The notes beneath the pieces were generated by a model. It searched no databases. It was not told the DNA's origin and was given only the letters and a program-made list of their open reading frames with translations. Shown piece after piece: positions 17,375 through 25,094 of a DNA stretch of 64,000 bases (the first letter of the stretch is position 1; each line of letters opens with the position of its first letter). The position numbers and the translations under genes are program-made. This DNA is from Virgibacillus subterraneus (GTDB lineage Bacteria; Bacillota; Bacilli; Bacillales; Amphibacillaceae): contig NZ_FOEH01000001.1 of NCBI RefSeq assembly GCF_900110695.1, positions 1,302,001 to 1,366,000 on the forward strand, in the 5' to 3' direction.

Positions 17375-17399
17375 ATCAAAACAGAAGTTTCCCCTTTAT

Positions 17400-17466
17400 A
17401 AAGTGGTTCAGTTACGGTATACAAAAACGCAATTTGTACTCTTAATTGAACTGCTTTTTTATATGA
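17400..17466 (+). terminator. Possible terminator after yuiC
   Basis: AGTGGTTCAGTT pairs imperfectly with AATTGAACTGCT across a long loop, followed by TTTTTT. Confidence 0.4.
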
Positions 17467-17872
17467 ATTTACTATCGTCTTTATATGTATTGATGGCGTA
17501 ATCGCTCCTTTCTGAAACCTCATACGCCACGCTAGGCATGGAAAGCATTCAATCTACATAACGATTGCAATAACTCTTTATTTCACTATGACTTTATGAA
17601 GCAAATTGCTCGGCAAACTAATGCTCTATTGTGGACGTTTATTAAAATAGGCCCAAGCACTGAATCTTAAGAATTAGTTGATATAAATGGTGACTTAATG
17701 CGGAAAAATACTTGAGTGCTATGACACCGCTCTGGAATAAACTTCGCGCACCTTAGGGCGGCTCTCGCCGAAGCTTTTCCTCCCGCAGGAGTCTTCGTGT
17801 ATTTCCTGCGCTGGGTTATGCTCACTTTATTCTAAAAATTAGCTGTGAGGGATAAAATTTTATGAAAAAGTC
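17467..17872. other. Intergenic stretch without a gene
   Basis: About 400 bases between yuiC and yuiD. Its right half is a palindromic repeat (next entry); the left half shows no coding signal and no recognisable motif. Confidence 0.5.
17670..17840. repeat. Palindromic MITE-like element, copy 1
   Basis: Starts AGTTGATATAAATGGTGAC, continues GAGTGCTATG and contains CCCGCAGGAGTCTTCGTGTA, all shared with the element at 45713-45915. The GC-rich core is self-complementary in places. The right terminal repeat is not recognisable, so the copy may be truncated. Confidence 0.6.
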
Positions 17873-18346
17873 TTAATATAATTGATAAATTATAAATGCA
17901 ATTGCGATCCCTGATAAGCCACCGAAAAACACTTCGATTGGCTGATGTCCCAGCAACTCTTTTAACTCCTTACGCTTTTCATAATCTTCCTTTTTACTCC
18001 AGTCCTTTGCCCCGTCCATAAAATATTGAAAGTCCTTAACTAGCTGATTTAAAACAATCGCTTGTTCTCCTGCTTGCCTGCGTACTCCTGAGGCATCGAA
18101 CATAATAATAATACTGAAGACACATGCTATAGCAAACATAGTGGAGGGAACTCCTTCTGAAATTCCAACACCGGTGGTTAATGCTGCTACTGCTGCTGAG
18201 TGACTACTGGGCATACCACCATTGCTAAAGGCTAAACCAGGTTTGAATTCTTTTGTCACAAAGAAGCGAATAGGGACTTTTACCCCCTGTGCAAAAACAA
18301 TTGCAGACAATGCTGCCCATAATGGAAAATTTGCAAAGAAACCCAT
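17873..18346 (-). CDS. yuiD: Divergent PAP2-family membrane protein YuiD (DUF212)
   Basis: The 157-residue protein carries the DUF212 motifs FSNGGMPSSHSAAVAAL (about residues 41-57), FDASGVRRQAGEQA and LLGHQPIEVFFGG. These mirror the phosphatase motifs of acid phosphatase/vanadium haloperoxidases, so a membrane phosphatase role is likely, with four or five membrane helices. Length matches B. subtilis YuiD. ATG 18346 follows AGAGAGGATG. It is the usual yui-block member next to yuiC, here in convergent orientation. Confidence 0.88.
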   Translation of the reverse strand: MGFFANFPLWAALSAIVFAQGVKVPIRFFVTKEFKPGLAFSNGGMPSSHSAAVAALTTGVGISEGVPSTMFAIACVFSIIIMFDASGVRRQAGEQAIVLNQLVKDFQYFMDGAKDWSKKEDYEKRKELKELLGHQPIEVFFGGLSGIAIAFIIYQLY

Positions 18347-18465
18347 GAATGTGTGAACATCCTCTCTGTTGCTTTAACTTTACTAGTCATGAATCGGTTG
18401 TGGTAAAGTTTTAAAGACTATAATTTGTAATTTTATCACATATGTAGAAACATTTCATTTAATTA

Positions 18466-18493
18466 AAAAGGATACTCCATAAGGAATATCCTT
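18466..18493 (-). terminator. Terminator of bioY
   Basis: On the minus strand AAGGATATTCC, TTAT, GGAGTATCCTTTTT; stem of 11 bp with one G-U pair. Confidence 0.8.
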
Positions 18494-18509
18494 GCCAAAC
18501 TTTCACGTA

Positions 18510-19106
18510 TTATGTCCTTGCAACGGAAGTCCATCTTGATGGAACCCGCTTAGCCAAACTTACCATAAATACAGCAGATAAACATGCCAGAGCAGTGTCT
18601 TTTACGAGAAACGGAATCATACCAATCCATGCTACTGGATAAGAAATCTGTAGTTCAAGCCATGTATTCATTGCAACATACATATAGCTTACACCTATTC
18701 CATAATTAATTATTAAACCAACAAGAGCTGCTACCGTATACACTGGAATGGATGGTTTTCTGCTGAACTCTGCAATGAAACCTACAAAAAATGCTATGAA
18801 TACAAATGAAATTATGAAACCACCAGTAGGGGAGACAAGCGCCATGGGGCCTGCAGACATCTTTGCAAAGACTGGTACTCCGGCCACACCAACCAAAATA
18901 TATGTAATCATGGAGGTACTGCCTAATTTTTTTCCGAGCATTAGTCCTGCAAGAATTGCAAAGAATGTTTGGAGTGATAATGGTACAGACGCGCCTCCAA
19001 TTGGAACTGCTAGCATCGGAAACCACACCGATATGTTTGCTCCCACAGCCATTAGACATACGAATACTGCACCGAATGTTAGATCAATAGGACGTAAACT
19101 TTTCAC
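18510..19106 (-). CDS. bioY: Biotin ECF transporter substrate-binding (S) component BioY
   Basis: The 198-residue membrane protein has about six helices and the BioY signature (VPIGGASVPLSLQTFFAILAG, split here at residues about 40-60; SPTGGFIISF). It binds biotin in the membrane and works with a shared ECF ATPase/EcfT module encoded elsewhere. GTG 19106 is chosen: it has AAGGGAG at good spacing, and ATG 19124 would lie at the predicted transcription start. A BirA-type operator overlaps the promoter, so biotin should repress it. No bio biosynthesis gene is adjacent. Confidence 0.92.
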   Translation of the reverse strand: MKSLRPIDLTFGAVFVCLMAVGANISVWFPMLAVPIGGASVPLSLQTFFAILAGLMLGKKLGSTSMITYILVGVAGVPVFAKMSAGPMALVSPTGGFIISFVFIAFFVGFIAEFSRKPSIPVYTVAALVGLIINYGIGVSYMYVAMNTWLELQISYPVAWIGMIPFLVKDTALACLSAVFMVSLAKRVPSRWTSVART

Positions 19107-19129
19107 TTCGATCGCTCCCTTCAATATAG

Positions 19130-19158
19130 ATAATATAAAAATAGACTTCCATTGTCAA
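19130..19158 (-). promoter_or_regulatory. Sigma-A promoter of bioY
   Basis: On the minus strand TTGACA (19158-19153), 17 bases, TATTAT (19135-19130). It predicts transcription from about 19123 and so supports the GTG start at 19106. Confidence 0.8.
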
Positions 19159-19180
19159 CTATAATTTATATTGGTTAACA
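19152..19180 (-). promoter_or_regulatory. BirA biotin operator of bioY
   Basis: Half-sites TTGTCAAC (19152-19159) and GGTTAACA (19173-19180) with a 13-base AT-rich spacer match the Bacillus BirA operator pattern TTGTTAAC-N-GTTAACA. It overlaps the -35 box. Confidence 0.8.
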
Positions 19181-19190
19181 TATAAAGTTA

Positions 19191-19220
19191 AAAAACAGCC
19201 TCTCATAATTGAAAGGCTGT
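19191..19220 (-). terminator. Terminator of deoD
   Basis: On the minus strand ACAGCCTTTC, AATTAT, GAGAGGCTGTTTTTT; a 10-bp stem followed by a T-run. Confidence 0.85.
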
Positions 19221-19226
19221 GTTCAG

Positions 19227-19937
19227 TTATTCTTTTATCGCTGCATCAAGTGCTATTTCCATCATTTCATTAAATGTTGTTTGTCGCTCCTCTGAAGAAG
19301 TTTCCTCGCCAGTAAGGATGTGGTCAGAAACTGTCAGAACCGAAAGGGCTTGGCGATTAAACTTGGCGGCAAGTGTATATAATGCTGTTGTTTCCATTTC
19401 GATTGCGAGCACTTTATACTTAGCCAATAATTCATTTAACTCTTGTGCGTTGTCACGATAAAATGTATCGCTGGTAAATACATTTCCTACACGTAAATTC
19501 ATGCCTTTATTAATACCTACATCATATGCATTCTTTAGTAAATCAAAATCAGCTAATGGTGCATAATCAATACCATTAAATATCATCCGATTCATTTGCG
19601 AATCAGTTGTTGCTCCCTGAGCTAGAATTACGTCCCGGACTTGAACATCTTTTTGAATGGCGCCACACGTACCTACTCGAATTAATTTTTGAACATCATA
19701 ACTTTGGATTAATTCGTTTACGTAGATTGAGATGGATGGTACACCCATTCCTGTTCCTTGAACAGATATACGCTCACCCTTGTAAGTTCCTGTATATCCA
19801 TACATTCCTCGCACATTATTATATTGTGTCACGTCTTCTAGGAACGTATCTGCAATAAACTTTGCTCGTAAGGGATCACCAGGTAATAAAATCTTATCAG
19901 CAATATCGCCTTTATTTGCTCCAATATGCACACTCAT
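19227..19937 (-). CDS. deoD: Purine nucleoside phosphorylase, DeoD type
   Basis: Cytoplasmic hexameric enzyme that cleaves purine (deoxy)nucleosides with phosphate for salvage. The 236-residue protein shows [12 protein letters not shown] (phosphate-binding), [24 protein letters not shown], the purine-binding [11 protein letters not shown] and the catalytic Asp in [13 protein letters not shown] 19937 follows AGGAGGAAAC and gives MSVHIGAN, the normal N-terminus; the frame runs further upstream without a ribosome site. It is divergent from ptsH. Confidence 0.95.
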   Translation of the reverse strand: MSVHIGANKGDIADKILLPGDPLRAKFIADTFLEDVTQYNNVRGMYGYTGTYKGERISVQGTGMGVPSISIYVNELIQSYDVQKLIRVGTCGAIQKDVQVRDVILAQGATTDSQMNRMIFNGIDYAPLADFDLLKNAYDVGINKGMNLRVGNVFTSDTFYRDNAQELNELLAKYKVLAIEMETTALYTLAAKFNRQALSVLTVSDHILTGEETSSEERQTTFNEMMEIALDAAIKE

Positions 19938-20137
19938 GTGAATGTTTCCTCCTATATTAGATAATGATACAAAAGTAACGTTATCATAATGGATATACAA
20001 AAACAAATAAGTGAAATAAATCGGTAATTATTGCTTTTTTGTTTCAATCGAGATAATAATTGTATATAATGTAATTAAGTATTTCATAAAATGGAGATAC
20101 ATAATAAAGGATATTATTGTTGGAAGGATGAGTTATA

Positions 20138-20401
20138 ATGCAAGAACAATCATTTACAATTACAGCAGATACTGGTGTACATGCACGTCCAGCTACACTA
20201 TTAGTAAATAAGGCTGGACAATATGAATCAGAGGTTGAAATTTCATATAATGAAAAAAGTGTTAACCTTAAATCGATTATGGGTGTTATGTCATTGGGAA
20301 TTCCTAAAGGAGCAGAAGTGAAAATCTCTGCAACAGGAAGCGATGAAGACGAAGCAATTAAAGGTGTAACAGAAGTACTTAAAGAACATTTAGGTGAATA
20401 A
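20138..20401 (+). CDS. ptsH: Phosphocarrier protein HPr
   Basis: The 87-residue protein carries His15 in [12 protein letters not shown], the site phosphorylated by enzyme I, and Ser46 in [13 protein letters not shown], the site of HPr kinase. Having His at 15 makes it HPr rather than Crh, which has Gln there. It passes phosphate from enzyme I to sugar permeases, and Ser46-P is a CcpA corepressor. ptsI, normally its operon partner in Bacillus, is not downstream; a terminator follows directly. GGAAGGATGAG precedes ATG 20138. Confidence 0.93.
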   Translation: MQEQSFTITADTGVHARPATLLVNKAGQYESEVEISYNEKSVNLKSIMGVMSLGIPKGAEVKISATGSDEDEAIKGVTEVLKEHLGE

Positions 20402-20408
20402 TTAATCG

Positions 20409-20438
20409 AGCTAGGGATTCTATTCTCTAGCTTTTTAT
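20409..20438 (+). terminator. Terminator of ptsH
   Basis: AGCTAGGGA, loop, TCTCTAGCT, then TTTTA; one G-U pair in the stem. Confidence 0.8.
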
Positions 20439-20474
20439 TTTACACTGATGGAATATATGGAATTTTCAAAAATA

Positions 20475-20523
20475 AGTATAAGTGCAACTACAACTTTCGC
20501 CACTGAATCTGGCGATTAGCCAC
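20475..20523 (+). repeat. Dispersed two-hairpin repeat, right-end fragment
   Basis: AAGTATAAGTGCAACTA is followed by TTCGCC, ACTGAATCT and GGCGA, which form a short stem, then TTAGCCACA. It lies directly upstream of khtT. Confidence 0.5.
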
Positions 20524-20555
20524 ATAATTATAACAATTAAGAAGAGGTGACTTAA

Positions 20556-21044
20556 ATGAACATTTCTGTTTCCCAGCTTCCTGGAATTGGTCAAAAAATT
20601 TCAATGAAGACTGCAGAAGATGACATGCTGGTAATTATTGTCCACCATACAGGTAAAAGAGAGCTATATTTCTTTGATGACGCTGATAGTGATGAAGCAG
20701 ATTTTGCTATGGATCTTACACCGGATGAAACGAGAGAAATTGCTGCTCAATTACTTGGTGCAACCTATCAGCCTGTTGGTATTGATAAGATGCGTATGTT
20801 TAAACGCCAGATTATTATTGATTATATAACTTTAGAAGAGGCATCCTCACTTGCACATAAGACAATTGAAGAATCAGATGTTCGTAATAAAAGTGGTGCA
20901 ACTATAATTGGAATTGTTCATGGTGATGATGTTACTGCGATACCTGAAGCAGACACAACATTAATACCAGGTGATATCTTGATGTCGGTTGGAAAAGAAG
21001 ATCAGATTTCCACCTTATCAAAGCTATGTAAGGGTGAGGAATGA
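20556..21044 (+). CDS. khtT: KhtT-like regulatory subunit of a K+/H+ antiporter (TrkA-C/RCK_C domain)
   Basis: The 162-residue cytoplasmic protein has an N-terminal half found only in KhtT-type proteins and a C-terminal TrkA-C domain (about residues 75-160) with ATIIGIVHGDD, AIPEADTTLIPGDIL and VGKEDQISTL, which bind c-di-AMP or other ligands in this family. It should gate the antiporter encoded 6 bases downstream. In B. subtilis the pair is accompanied by khtS; no khtS is seen here. GAAGAGGTGA precedes ATG 20556. Confidence 0.9.
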   Translation: MNISVSQLPGIGQKISMKTAEDDMLVIIVHHTGKRELYFFDDADSDEADFAMDLTPDETREIAAQLLGATYQPVGIDKMRMFKRQIIIDYITLEEASSLAHKTIEESDVRNKSGATIIGIVHGDDVTAIPEADTTLIPGDILMSVGKEDQISTLSKLCKGEE

Positions 21045-21050
21045 TGAGTT

Positions 21051-22229
21051 TTGTTCACTGATCTTCCAACATTATTAGGTGCCGGGATAGTATTACTCGG
21101 TATATTTGTGTTAGGTTTTATCGGATTCAGAATAAGGTTTCCTAACGTAATATTGTATATTTTATTAGGTGTTTCGTTCGCTGAATTTTTGGAAGGAAAT
21201 GAAATATTACATTTCTCCAGTGAAATTGCCATCGTTTTATTGTTCTTTGTACTTGGGTTGGAATTCAGTACAAAACGATTAGGCGGAATAGCTAAGAAAA
21301 TATGGAGTTCAGGTCTTTTGGATGTAATTCTAAGCCTTGGTGTATCTACTGTAATTGCATTTGGCTTTGGCATGGACTGGTTCACAGCATTTCTCATTGG
21401 TGGTATTACATATGCGACAAGTTCATCGATCACAGCGAAACTGCTTGATGATAAGGGTAGGATGGCAAACTCAGAGACGGAGTATATTTTAGGTATATTA
21501 ATTTTTGAAGACTTAGTAGCGCCAATAGTAGTCGCCATTTTAATCGCAATGAGTTCAGGAGACGCTTTTGGTGGTCTGGATTTTGCAATACTGTTAGGGA
21601 AAATTGTTGGTTTGTCACTTGTAGCAATTATCTTAGGAAAAACGTTATTCAAGCATTTTGAAAAGTTTCTGCAGCGTATCGATGATGAAGATTTCAAATT
21701 TGCTTTATTAGTGGGGATCGCAGTTTCCTATGGTGGATTGGCATTATATTTGGGTCTATCCGAAGTGCTGGGTGCATTCTTAGCCGGTGTTATGCTAGCT
21801 GAAATTGGTAAAATTGATCGTATTGAAGGTACGGTATCCCCAATTAAGAATCTTGTATTACCAACATTCTTTGTCTATTTTGGAACAACAGTTGATTTAG
21901 GTCAAGGCGTTCCAATGCCAGTACTGCTAATTGTGCTGATTATATGGTCAATTGTAGCTAAAATAACAGTCGGGATTGTTGGCGGAAAGTTATATGGTTT
22001 GTCAAAGCGTGTAGCATTACGCGCGGGCTTATCCCTGTGTGCAAGAGGGGAATTTTCAGTTGTTATTGCAGGAGTTGCTGTTGGATCGATTAAAATTTTC
22101 AGCGGTGTTTATATCGTAATAACAGCATTTTTAGGGATGGTTCTGTTTAATTATGCTCCCAAAATAACAAGGAAAATTTATGGGCAACCAGAGAAGAAAA
22201 AGAAAAACCTGAAAGTCCCTACTGCGTAA
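21051..22229 (+). CDS. khtU: KhtU-like K+/H+ antiporter, CPA2 family
   Basis: The 392-residue protein has about 12 membrane helices in the CPA2 Na+/H+ exchanger fold, with LLFFVLGLEFSTKRLGG, YATSSSITAKLLDD and GRMANSETEYILGILIFEDLVAP, the last holding the acidic ion-binding residues. It exports K+ (or NH4+) in exchange for H+ across the cell membrane. There is no C-terminal TrkA-N domain; regulation falls to KhtT. The start appears to be TTG 21051, with GTGAGG about 12 bases upstream. Confidence 0.9.
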   Translation: MFTDLPTLLGAGIVLLGIFVLGFIGFRIRFPNVILYILLGVSFAEFLEGNEILHFSSEIAIVLLFFVLGLEFSTKRLGGIAKKIWSSGLLDVILSLGVSTVIAFGFGMDWFTAFLIGGITYATSSSITAKLLDDKGRMANSETEYILGILIFEDLVAPIVVAILIAMSSGDAFGGLDFAILLGKIVGLSLVAIILGKTLFKHFEKFLQRIDDEDFKFALLVGIAVSYGGLALYLGLSEVLGAFLAGVMLAEIGKIDRIEGTVSPIKNLVLPTFFVYFGTTVDLGQGVPMPVLLIVLIIWSIVAKITVGIVGGKLYGLSKRVALRAGLSLCARGEFSVVIAGVAVGSIKIFSGVYIVITAFLGMVLFNYAPKITRKIYGQPEKKKKNLKVPTA

Positions 22230-22260
22230 TAAAAACAGTCTCACAATAGTTGTGAGACTG
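22230..22260 (-). terminator. Terminator of kapB
   Basis: CAGTCTCACAA, TAG, TTGTGAGACTG is a perfect 11-bp stem; the T-tract is on the minus strand, so it mainly serves kapB and may also stop khtU transcripts. Confidence 0.85.
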
Positions 22261-22264
22261 CCTG

Positions 22265-22660
22265 CTATTTATAATAGCTTTTGGTATAATATTTTTCTTC
22301 CAATCCTTTTATCCATTCCAGTGCCTTTTGATTGAACTCTGAATCTTTTAAGGCAAGCTTTTGCTTTTGATTATCAATTGCTTCATGTAATGATTGATTG
22401 TAATCAGGTACTTCTCCTTCAAATGGATGTACAGCTGATTTAACTACATTCATTTTTTCATAATGCGCCAGAGCCTTTCGCTCATGAAAAAATACGCCAT
22501 CCACTTGACCAGGATTATGAAGGTCGCCTTGCATTGGATGTTTCTCAACTGCAAGAACTTTAATTAAAAATCGTTTGCCACGATCTTCCATTACTTCTCC
22601 TATGTATTTTCCTGAATTATAATTAGCACGTACTGTATCTCCAACAGTAATTGTTGTCAT
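22265..22660 (-). CDS. kapB: Kinase-associated protein KapB
   Basis: The 131-residue protein has the KapB layout: an N-terminal SH3-like beta barrel (ITVGDTVRANYNSGKYIGEV), GDLHNPGQVDGVFFHERKAL, and a helical C-terminus (LHEAIDNQKQKL). In B. subtilis KapB is needed for the KinB branch of the sporulation phosphorelay and lies next to kinB; here no kinase gene is adjacent. Often called a lipoprotein, but this copy has no signal peptide. AGGGAGGCTAG precedes ATG 22660. Confidence 0.85.
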   Translation of the reverse strand: MTTITVGDTVRANYNSGKYIGEVMEDRGKRFLIKVLAVEKHPMQGDLHNPGQVDGVFFHERKALAHYEKMNVVKSAVHPFEGEVPDYNQSLHEAIDNQKQKLALKDSEFNQKALEWIKGLEEKYYTKSYYK

Positions 22661-22782
22661 TTTACTAGCCTCCCTTTACTCTATTGTGCCAAAATATTAG
22701 TCGCTTGAGCAATCATTAAGGTTTTTTCTATTTAGCTGGGTATTTAAAAGTGATATACTATAATTTAAGGATGTGAGCAGCA

Positions 22783-22962
22783 ATGATGGAATTTTTATAT
22801 TTTCCAGAAGATAAAACTGAATATATTCCTGCTATTATACAGCTAGTCATTTTTATGATTGGTGCCGCAGTGGTTATGTACTTTTTCTACAAAGTGTCTA
22901 AAAAAGAAGAGAAAAAGTTTAATGAACAATATCAAGAAAAGTCTTTCGACGATAAAGAGTAA
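22783..22962 (+). CDS. Small single-span membrane protein
   Basis: A 59-residue frame with AAGGATGTGAG upstream of ATG 22783 (ATG 22786 is equally possible). It has an acidic start (MMEFLYFPEDKTEYIP), one hydrophobic helix (IIQLVIFMIGAAVVMYFFY) and a highly charged tail (KKEEKKFNEQYQEK). A small hairpin at 22963-22994 may terminate it. Divergent from kapB. Family not recognised. Confidence 0.65.
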   Translation: MMEFLYFPEDKTEYIPAIIQLVIFMIGAAVVMYFFYKVSKKEEKKFNEQYQEKSFDDKE

Positions 22963-22994
22963 CGAGCTTATTAAAATAGGCTCGTTTAATTTTT
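22963..22994 (+). terminator. Weak terminator after the small membrane protein
   Basis: CGAGC and GCTCG with an AT-rich loop, then TTTAATTTTT. Short stem, so only tentative. Confidence 0.45.
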
Positions 22995-23043
22995 GCTTAA
23001 TTGCAGATACTTTTAGTAAAGCGTCTGTAAAGGAGTAGCGTTC

Positions 23044-23613
23044 ATGAGGGTTTTCATCATAGTATTATTACTTATTCTAGCTTCATGTCAATCAAATGAA
23101 GAAACGGTAAGAACCGTTGACATGTACAACGCATCTGGGGATATGATCGGTACAGCAAAGTTATTGGAAAGGCCTGAGGGTGTACAAGTAAAACTTAAGC
23201 TTGAGGGGTTAGCGCCTGGGTATCATGGAATTCACGTACATGAGTATCCTAAATGTGAGGGACCTGAATTTATTAGTGCTGGAAATCACCTCAATCCAGA
23301 TGGGAAAGAGCACGGATTAATGCATCCAGAAGGATCTCATTTAGGTGATTTACCAAATATTGAAGCAGATTCTGGTGGGCTTGTTAAAGCTGAATTAATG
23401 CTTGCTGGTGCAACAATTATGGAAGGGAAAAAATCTATTCTTAAAGGCGAAGGGACATCCTTAATTATTCATGAAGGGCAGGATGATGGGGTAAGTCAGC
23501 CTGGTGGAAATTCCGGTGCAAGGATAGCATGTGGCAAAATATTAAAAGAGCCCAATGAGACAAAAGAGGCTCCGACAGACCCTACTAAGTTTAATGAAAA
23601 GCAAGAGGAATAA
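23044..23613 (+). CDS. sodC: Cu/Zn superoxide dismutase-family lipoprotein
   Basis: The 189-residue protein has a lipobox (LASC, Cys15) and a SodC domain from about residue 24 to 170. Copper ligands are visible as His64 and His66 (HVHE), the bridging His82 (GNHLNP) and His143 (IIHEG); zinc ligands are His90, His99 and Asp102 (SHLGD). The disulfide cysteines are Cys71 and Cys163 and the active-site Arg is in GARIACG. As I recall, B. subtilis YojM lacks a copper ligand; this copy keeps all. It would disproportionate superoxide outside the membrane. AAAGGAG lies upstream of ATG 23044. Confidence 0.88.
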   Translation: MRVFIIVLLLILASCQSNEETVRTVDMYNASGDMIGTAKLLERPEGVQVKLKLEGLAPGYHGIHVHEYPKCEGPEFISAGNHLNPDGKEHGLMHPEGSHLGDLPNIEADSGGLVKAELMLAGATIMEGKKSILKGEGTSLIIHEGQDDGVSQPGGNSGARIACGKILKEPNETKEAPTDPTKFNEKQEE

Positions 23614-23644
23614 AAGTTTATTAGTGTTTTTGGCTAATTGTAAT

Positions 23645-23688
23645 AAAAAATTGCTCTCTCAACATTAGTTGAGAGAGCAATTTTTTTA
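23645..23688. terminator. Bidirectional terminator (sodC / patB)
   Basis: AATTGCTCTCTCAAC, ATTA, GTTGAGAGAGCAATT with A/T tracts on both sides; overlaps the patB stop codon. Confidence 0.93.
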
Positions 23689-24855
23689 TAATTTATTCAC
23701 AGCATCTATTATCCGTTTAACTCCTTCTTCCAACGTTTCTCTAGGGCATGCAATGTTCATGCGCATGAATGGTTTTCCTTCTTCGCCATAATCAGTACCT
23801 GTATTAAGTCCAACTTTGGCATTTTCAATCATGAATTTCTTTAGTTGTTCGCTGTCCATTTTCATGGCACTGCAATCAATCCAAAGTAAATAAGTACCTT
23901 CTGAACGGATGACTTTAAGAACATCGGTATTTTCCTCAAACTGTTTTGTTACATATTCCTGATGTTCCTTTAGTACAGTCCTTAGTTCATCTAGCCATTC
24001 TTCACCATGTAAGTAAGAAGCCTCCATTGCTGTATTACCCATTGTATTTAGCATATGATGCCCTTGACTGTTCAACTGTTTGTTTAGTGTATCTCTCTTT
24101 TCCTTATCTGTAGTGATAACATACGATGCTTGCAGTCCGGCAAGATTAAACGTCTTTGATGGAGACATGCAAGTAATTGTTTGGTCGGCGATTTCATCAG
24201 AAAGTGATGCTATCGGAATATGCCTCTCGTTCGGGTAAATGAGATCCCCATGGATTTCATCTGATAAAATTAATACATCATATTTCAGGCAAAGTCGTGC
24301 CATTTCCTGTAACTCTTCTTTTGTCCAAACACGACCTACAGGATTATGTGGGGAGCATAAAACAAATGCCTTAACCCCTTGCTTTAATTTATTTTCAAAG
24401 TCATCGAAATCAATATGGTAATAATTATCTTTCTGTTGAAGTGGGTTTTTAACAACTTCTCTGTTATGTGTCTCTATTACACTGTAAAATGGCGTGTATA
24501 CAGGTGTTTGGATCAAAACCTTATCATTTGGCTCAGTAAATGCCTGAATCGCCATATGCAAGCTTGTTACGACACCCGGGCTGAATGAAAGCCAGTCTGA
24601 GTTGATTTCCCAATCATGTCGCTTCGTAACCCAGTTTATGATTGAGTCTTTCACATCGTCGTCAATAATGGTGTATCCGTAAATACCGTGATCAGCACGA
24701 TCTTTTAATGCATCGTTTACAGCTTGTGGGGCTTGGAAATCCATATCAGCTACCCACATTGGCAGGACATCTTCTGTCTGGAATACAGGTTTCAGCATAT
24801 CCCATTTTACTGAACGTGTATTTTTACGGTCGTGAACTTTTTCAAATATTCCCAT
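23686..24855 (-). CDS. patB: PatB/MalY-type cystathionine beta-lyase (PLP C-S lyase)
   Basis: The 389-residue enzyme is a fold-type I PLP protein. Seen are the N-terminal MLPMWVADMDF-like segment (VLPMWVADMDFQAP), the PLP-contact Asp in LILSDEIHGDLIY, the Schiff-base Lys in SPSKTFNLAGLQAS and the C-terminal Arg in FMRMNIACPR. It should split cystathionine to homocysteine, pyruvate and ammonia. AGGAGG precedes ATG 24855. Upstream on the same strand is an unexplained stem-loop pair with a terminator (24904-24982). Confidence 0.9.
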   Translation of the reverse strand: MGIFEKVHDRKNTRSVKWDMLKPVFQTEDVLPMWVADMDFQAPQAVNDALKDRADHGIYGYTIIDDDVKDSIINWVTKRHDWEINSDWLSFSPGVVTSLHMAIQAFTEPNDKVLIQTPVYTPFYSVIETHNREVVKNPLQQKDNYYHIDFDDFENKLKQGVKAFVLCSPHNPVGRVWTKEELQEMARLCLKYDVLILSDEIHGDLIYPNERHIPIASLSDEIADQTITCMSPSKTFNLAGLQASYVITTDKEKRDTLNKQLNSQGHHMLNTMGNTAMEASYLHGEEWLDELRTVLKEHQEYVTKQFEENTDVLKVIRSEGTYLLWIDCSAMKMDSEQLKKFMIENAKVGLNTGTDYGEEGKPFMRMNIACPRETLEEGVKRIIDAVNKL

Positions 24856-24903
24856 TGTAAAACCTCCTACTAATCAATAACTCAATTATATCGGATTAAA
24901 CAC

Positions 24904-24936
24904 AAAAAAAAAGCAAAGCGCTTATACGCCTTGCTT
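24904..24936 (-). terminator. Terminator hairpin upstream of patB
   Basis: On the minus strand AAGCAAGGCG, TATAAG, CGCTTTGCTT followed by a run of about nine T. It lies about 50 bases before patB, so it is either an attenuator in the patB leader or the end of a small RNA or of readthrough from pgi. Confidence 0.75.
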
Positions 24937-24937
24937 A

Positions 24938-24982
24938 CAGGGGGAATACGAGAAAGTCTTACATTTTTAGTATTACCCCCTG
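24938..24982 (-). ncRNA. Stem-loop preceding the terminator: candidate leader element or small RNA
   Basis: CAGGGGGTAATAC and GTATTCCCCCTG (minus strand) form a long GC-capped stem with one bulge and a loop of about 20 bases. No known riboswitch motif was recognised. With the terminator at 24904-24936 it makes a compact RNA of about 80 nt. Confidence 0.4.
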
Positions 24983-25094
24983 CATAGAAATATAAACATA
25001 AAATGACAAAAAAACTTTAATTTTTTCCAATGAATGAAATATATAACATTATTTGTTTCATTTCATAATTACGAGGCAGGGAGGAAGAAGGCAA

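Noticed and set aside
20138-20401. Crh (catabolite repression HPr-like protein)
   Set aside because: Residue 15 is His, not Gln, so it is HPr.
21002-21697. 231-codon antisense frame inside khtU
   Set aside because: It mirrors the strongly conserved membrane protein khtU, has no ribosome site, and its composition is that of a reverse-complement shadow.
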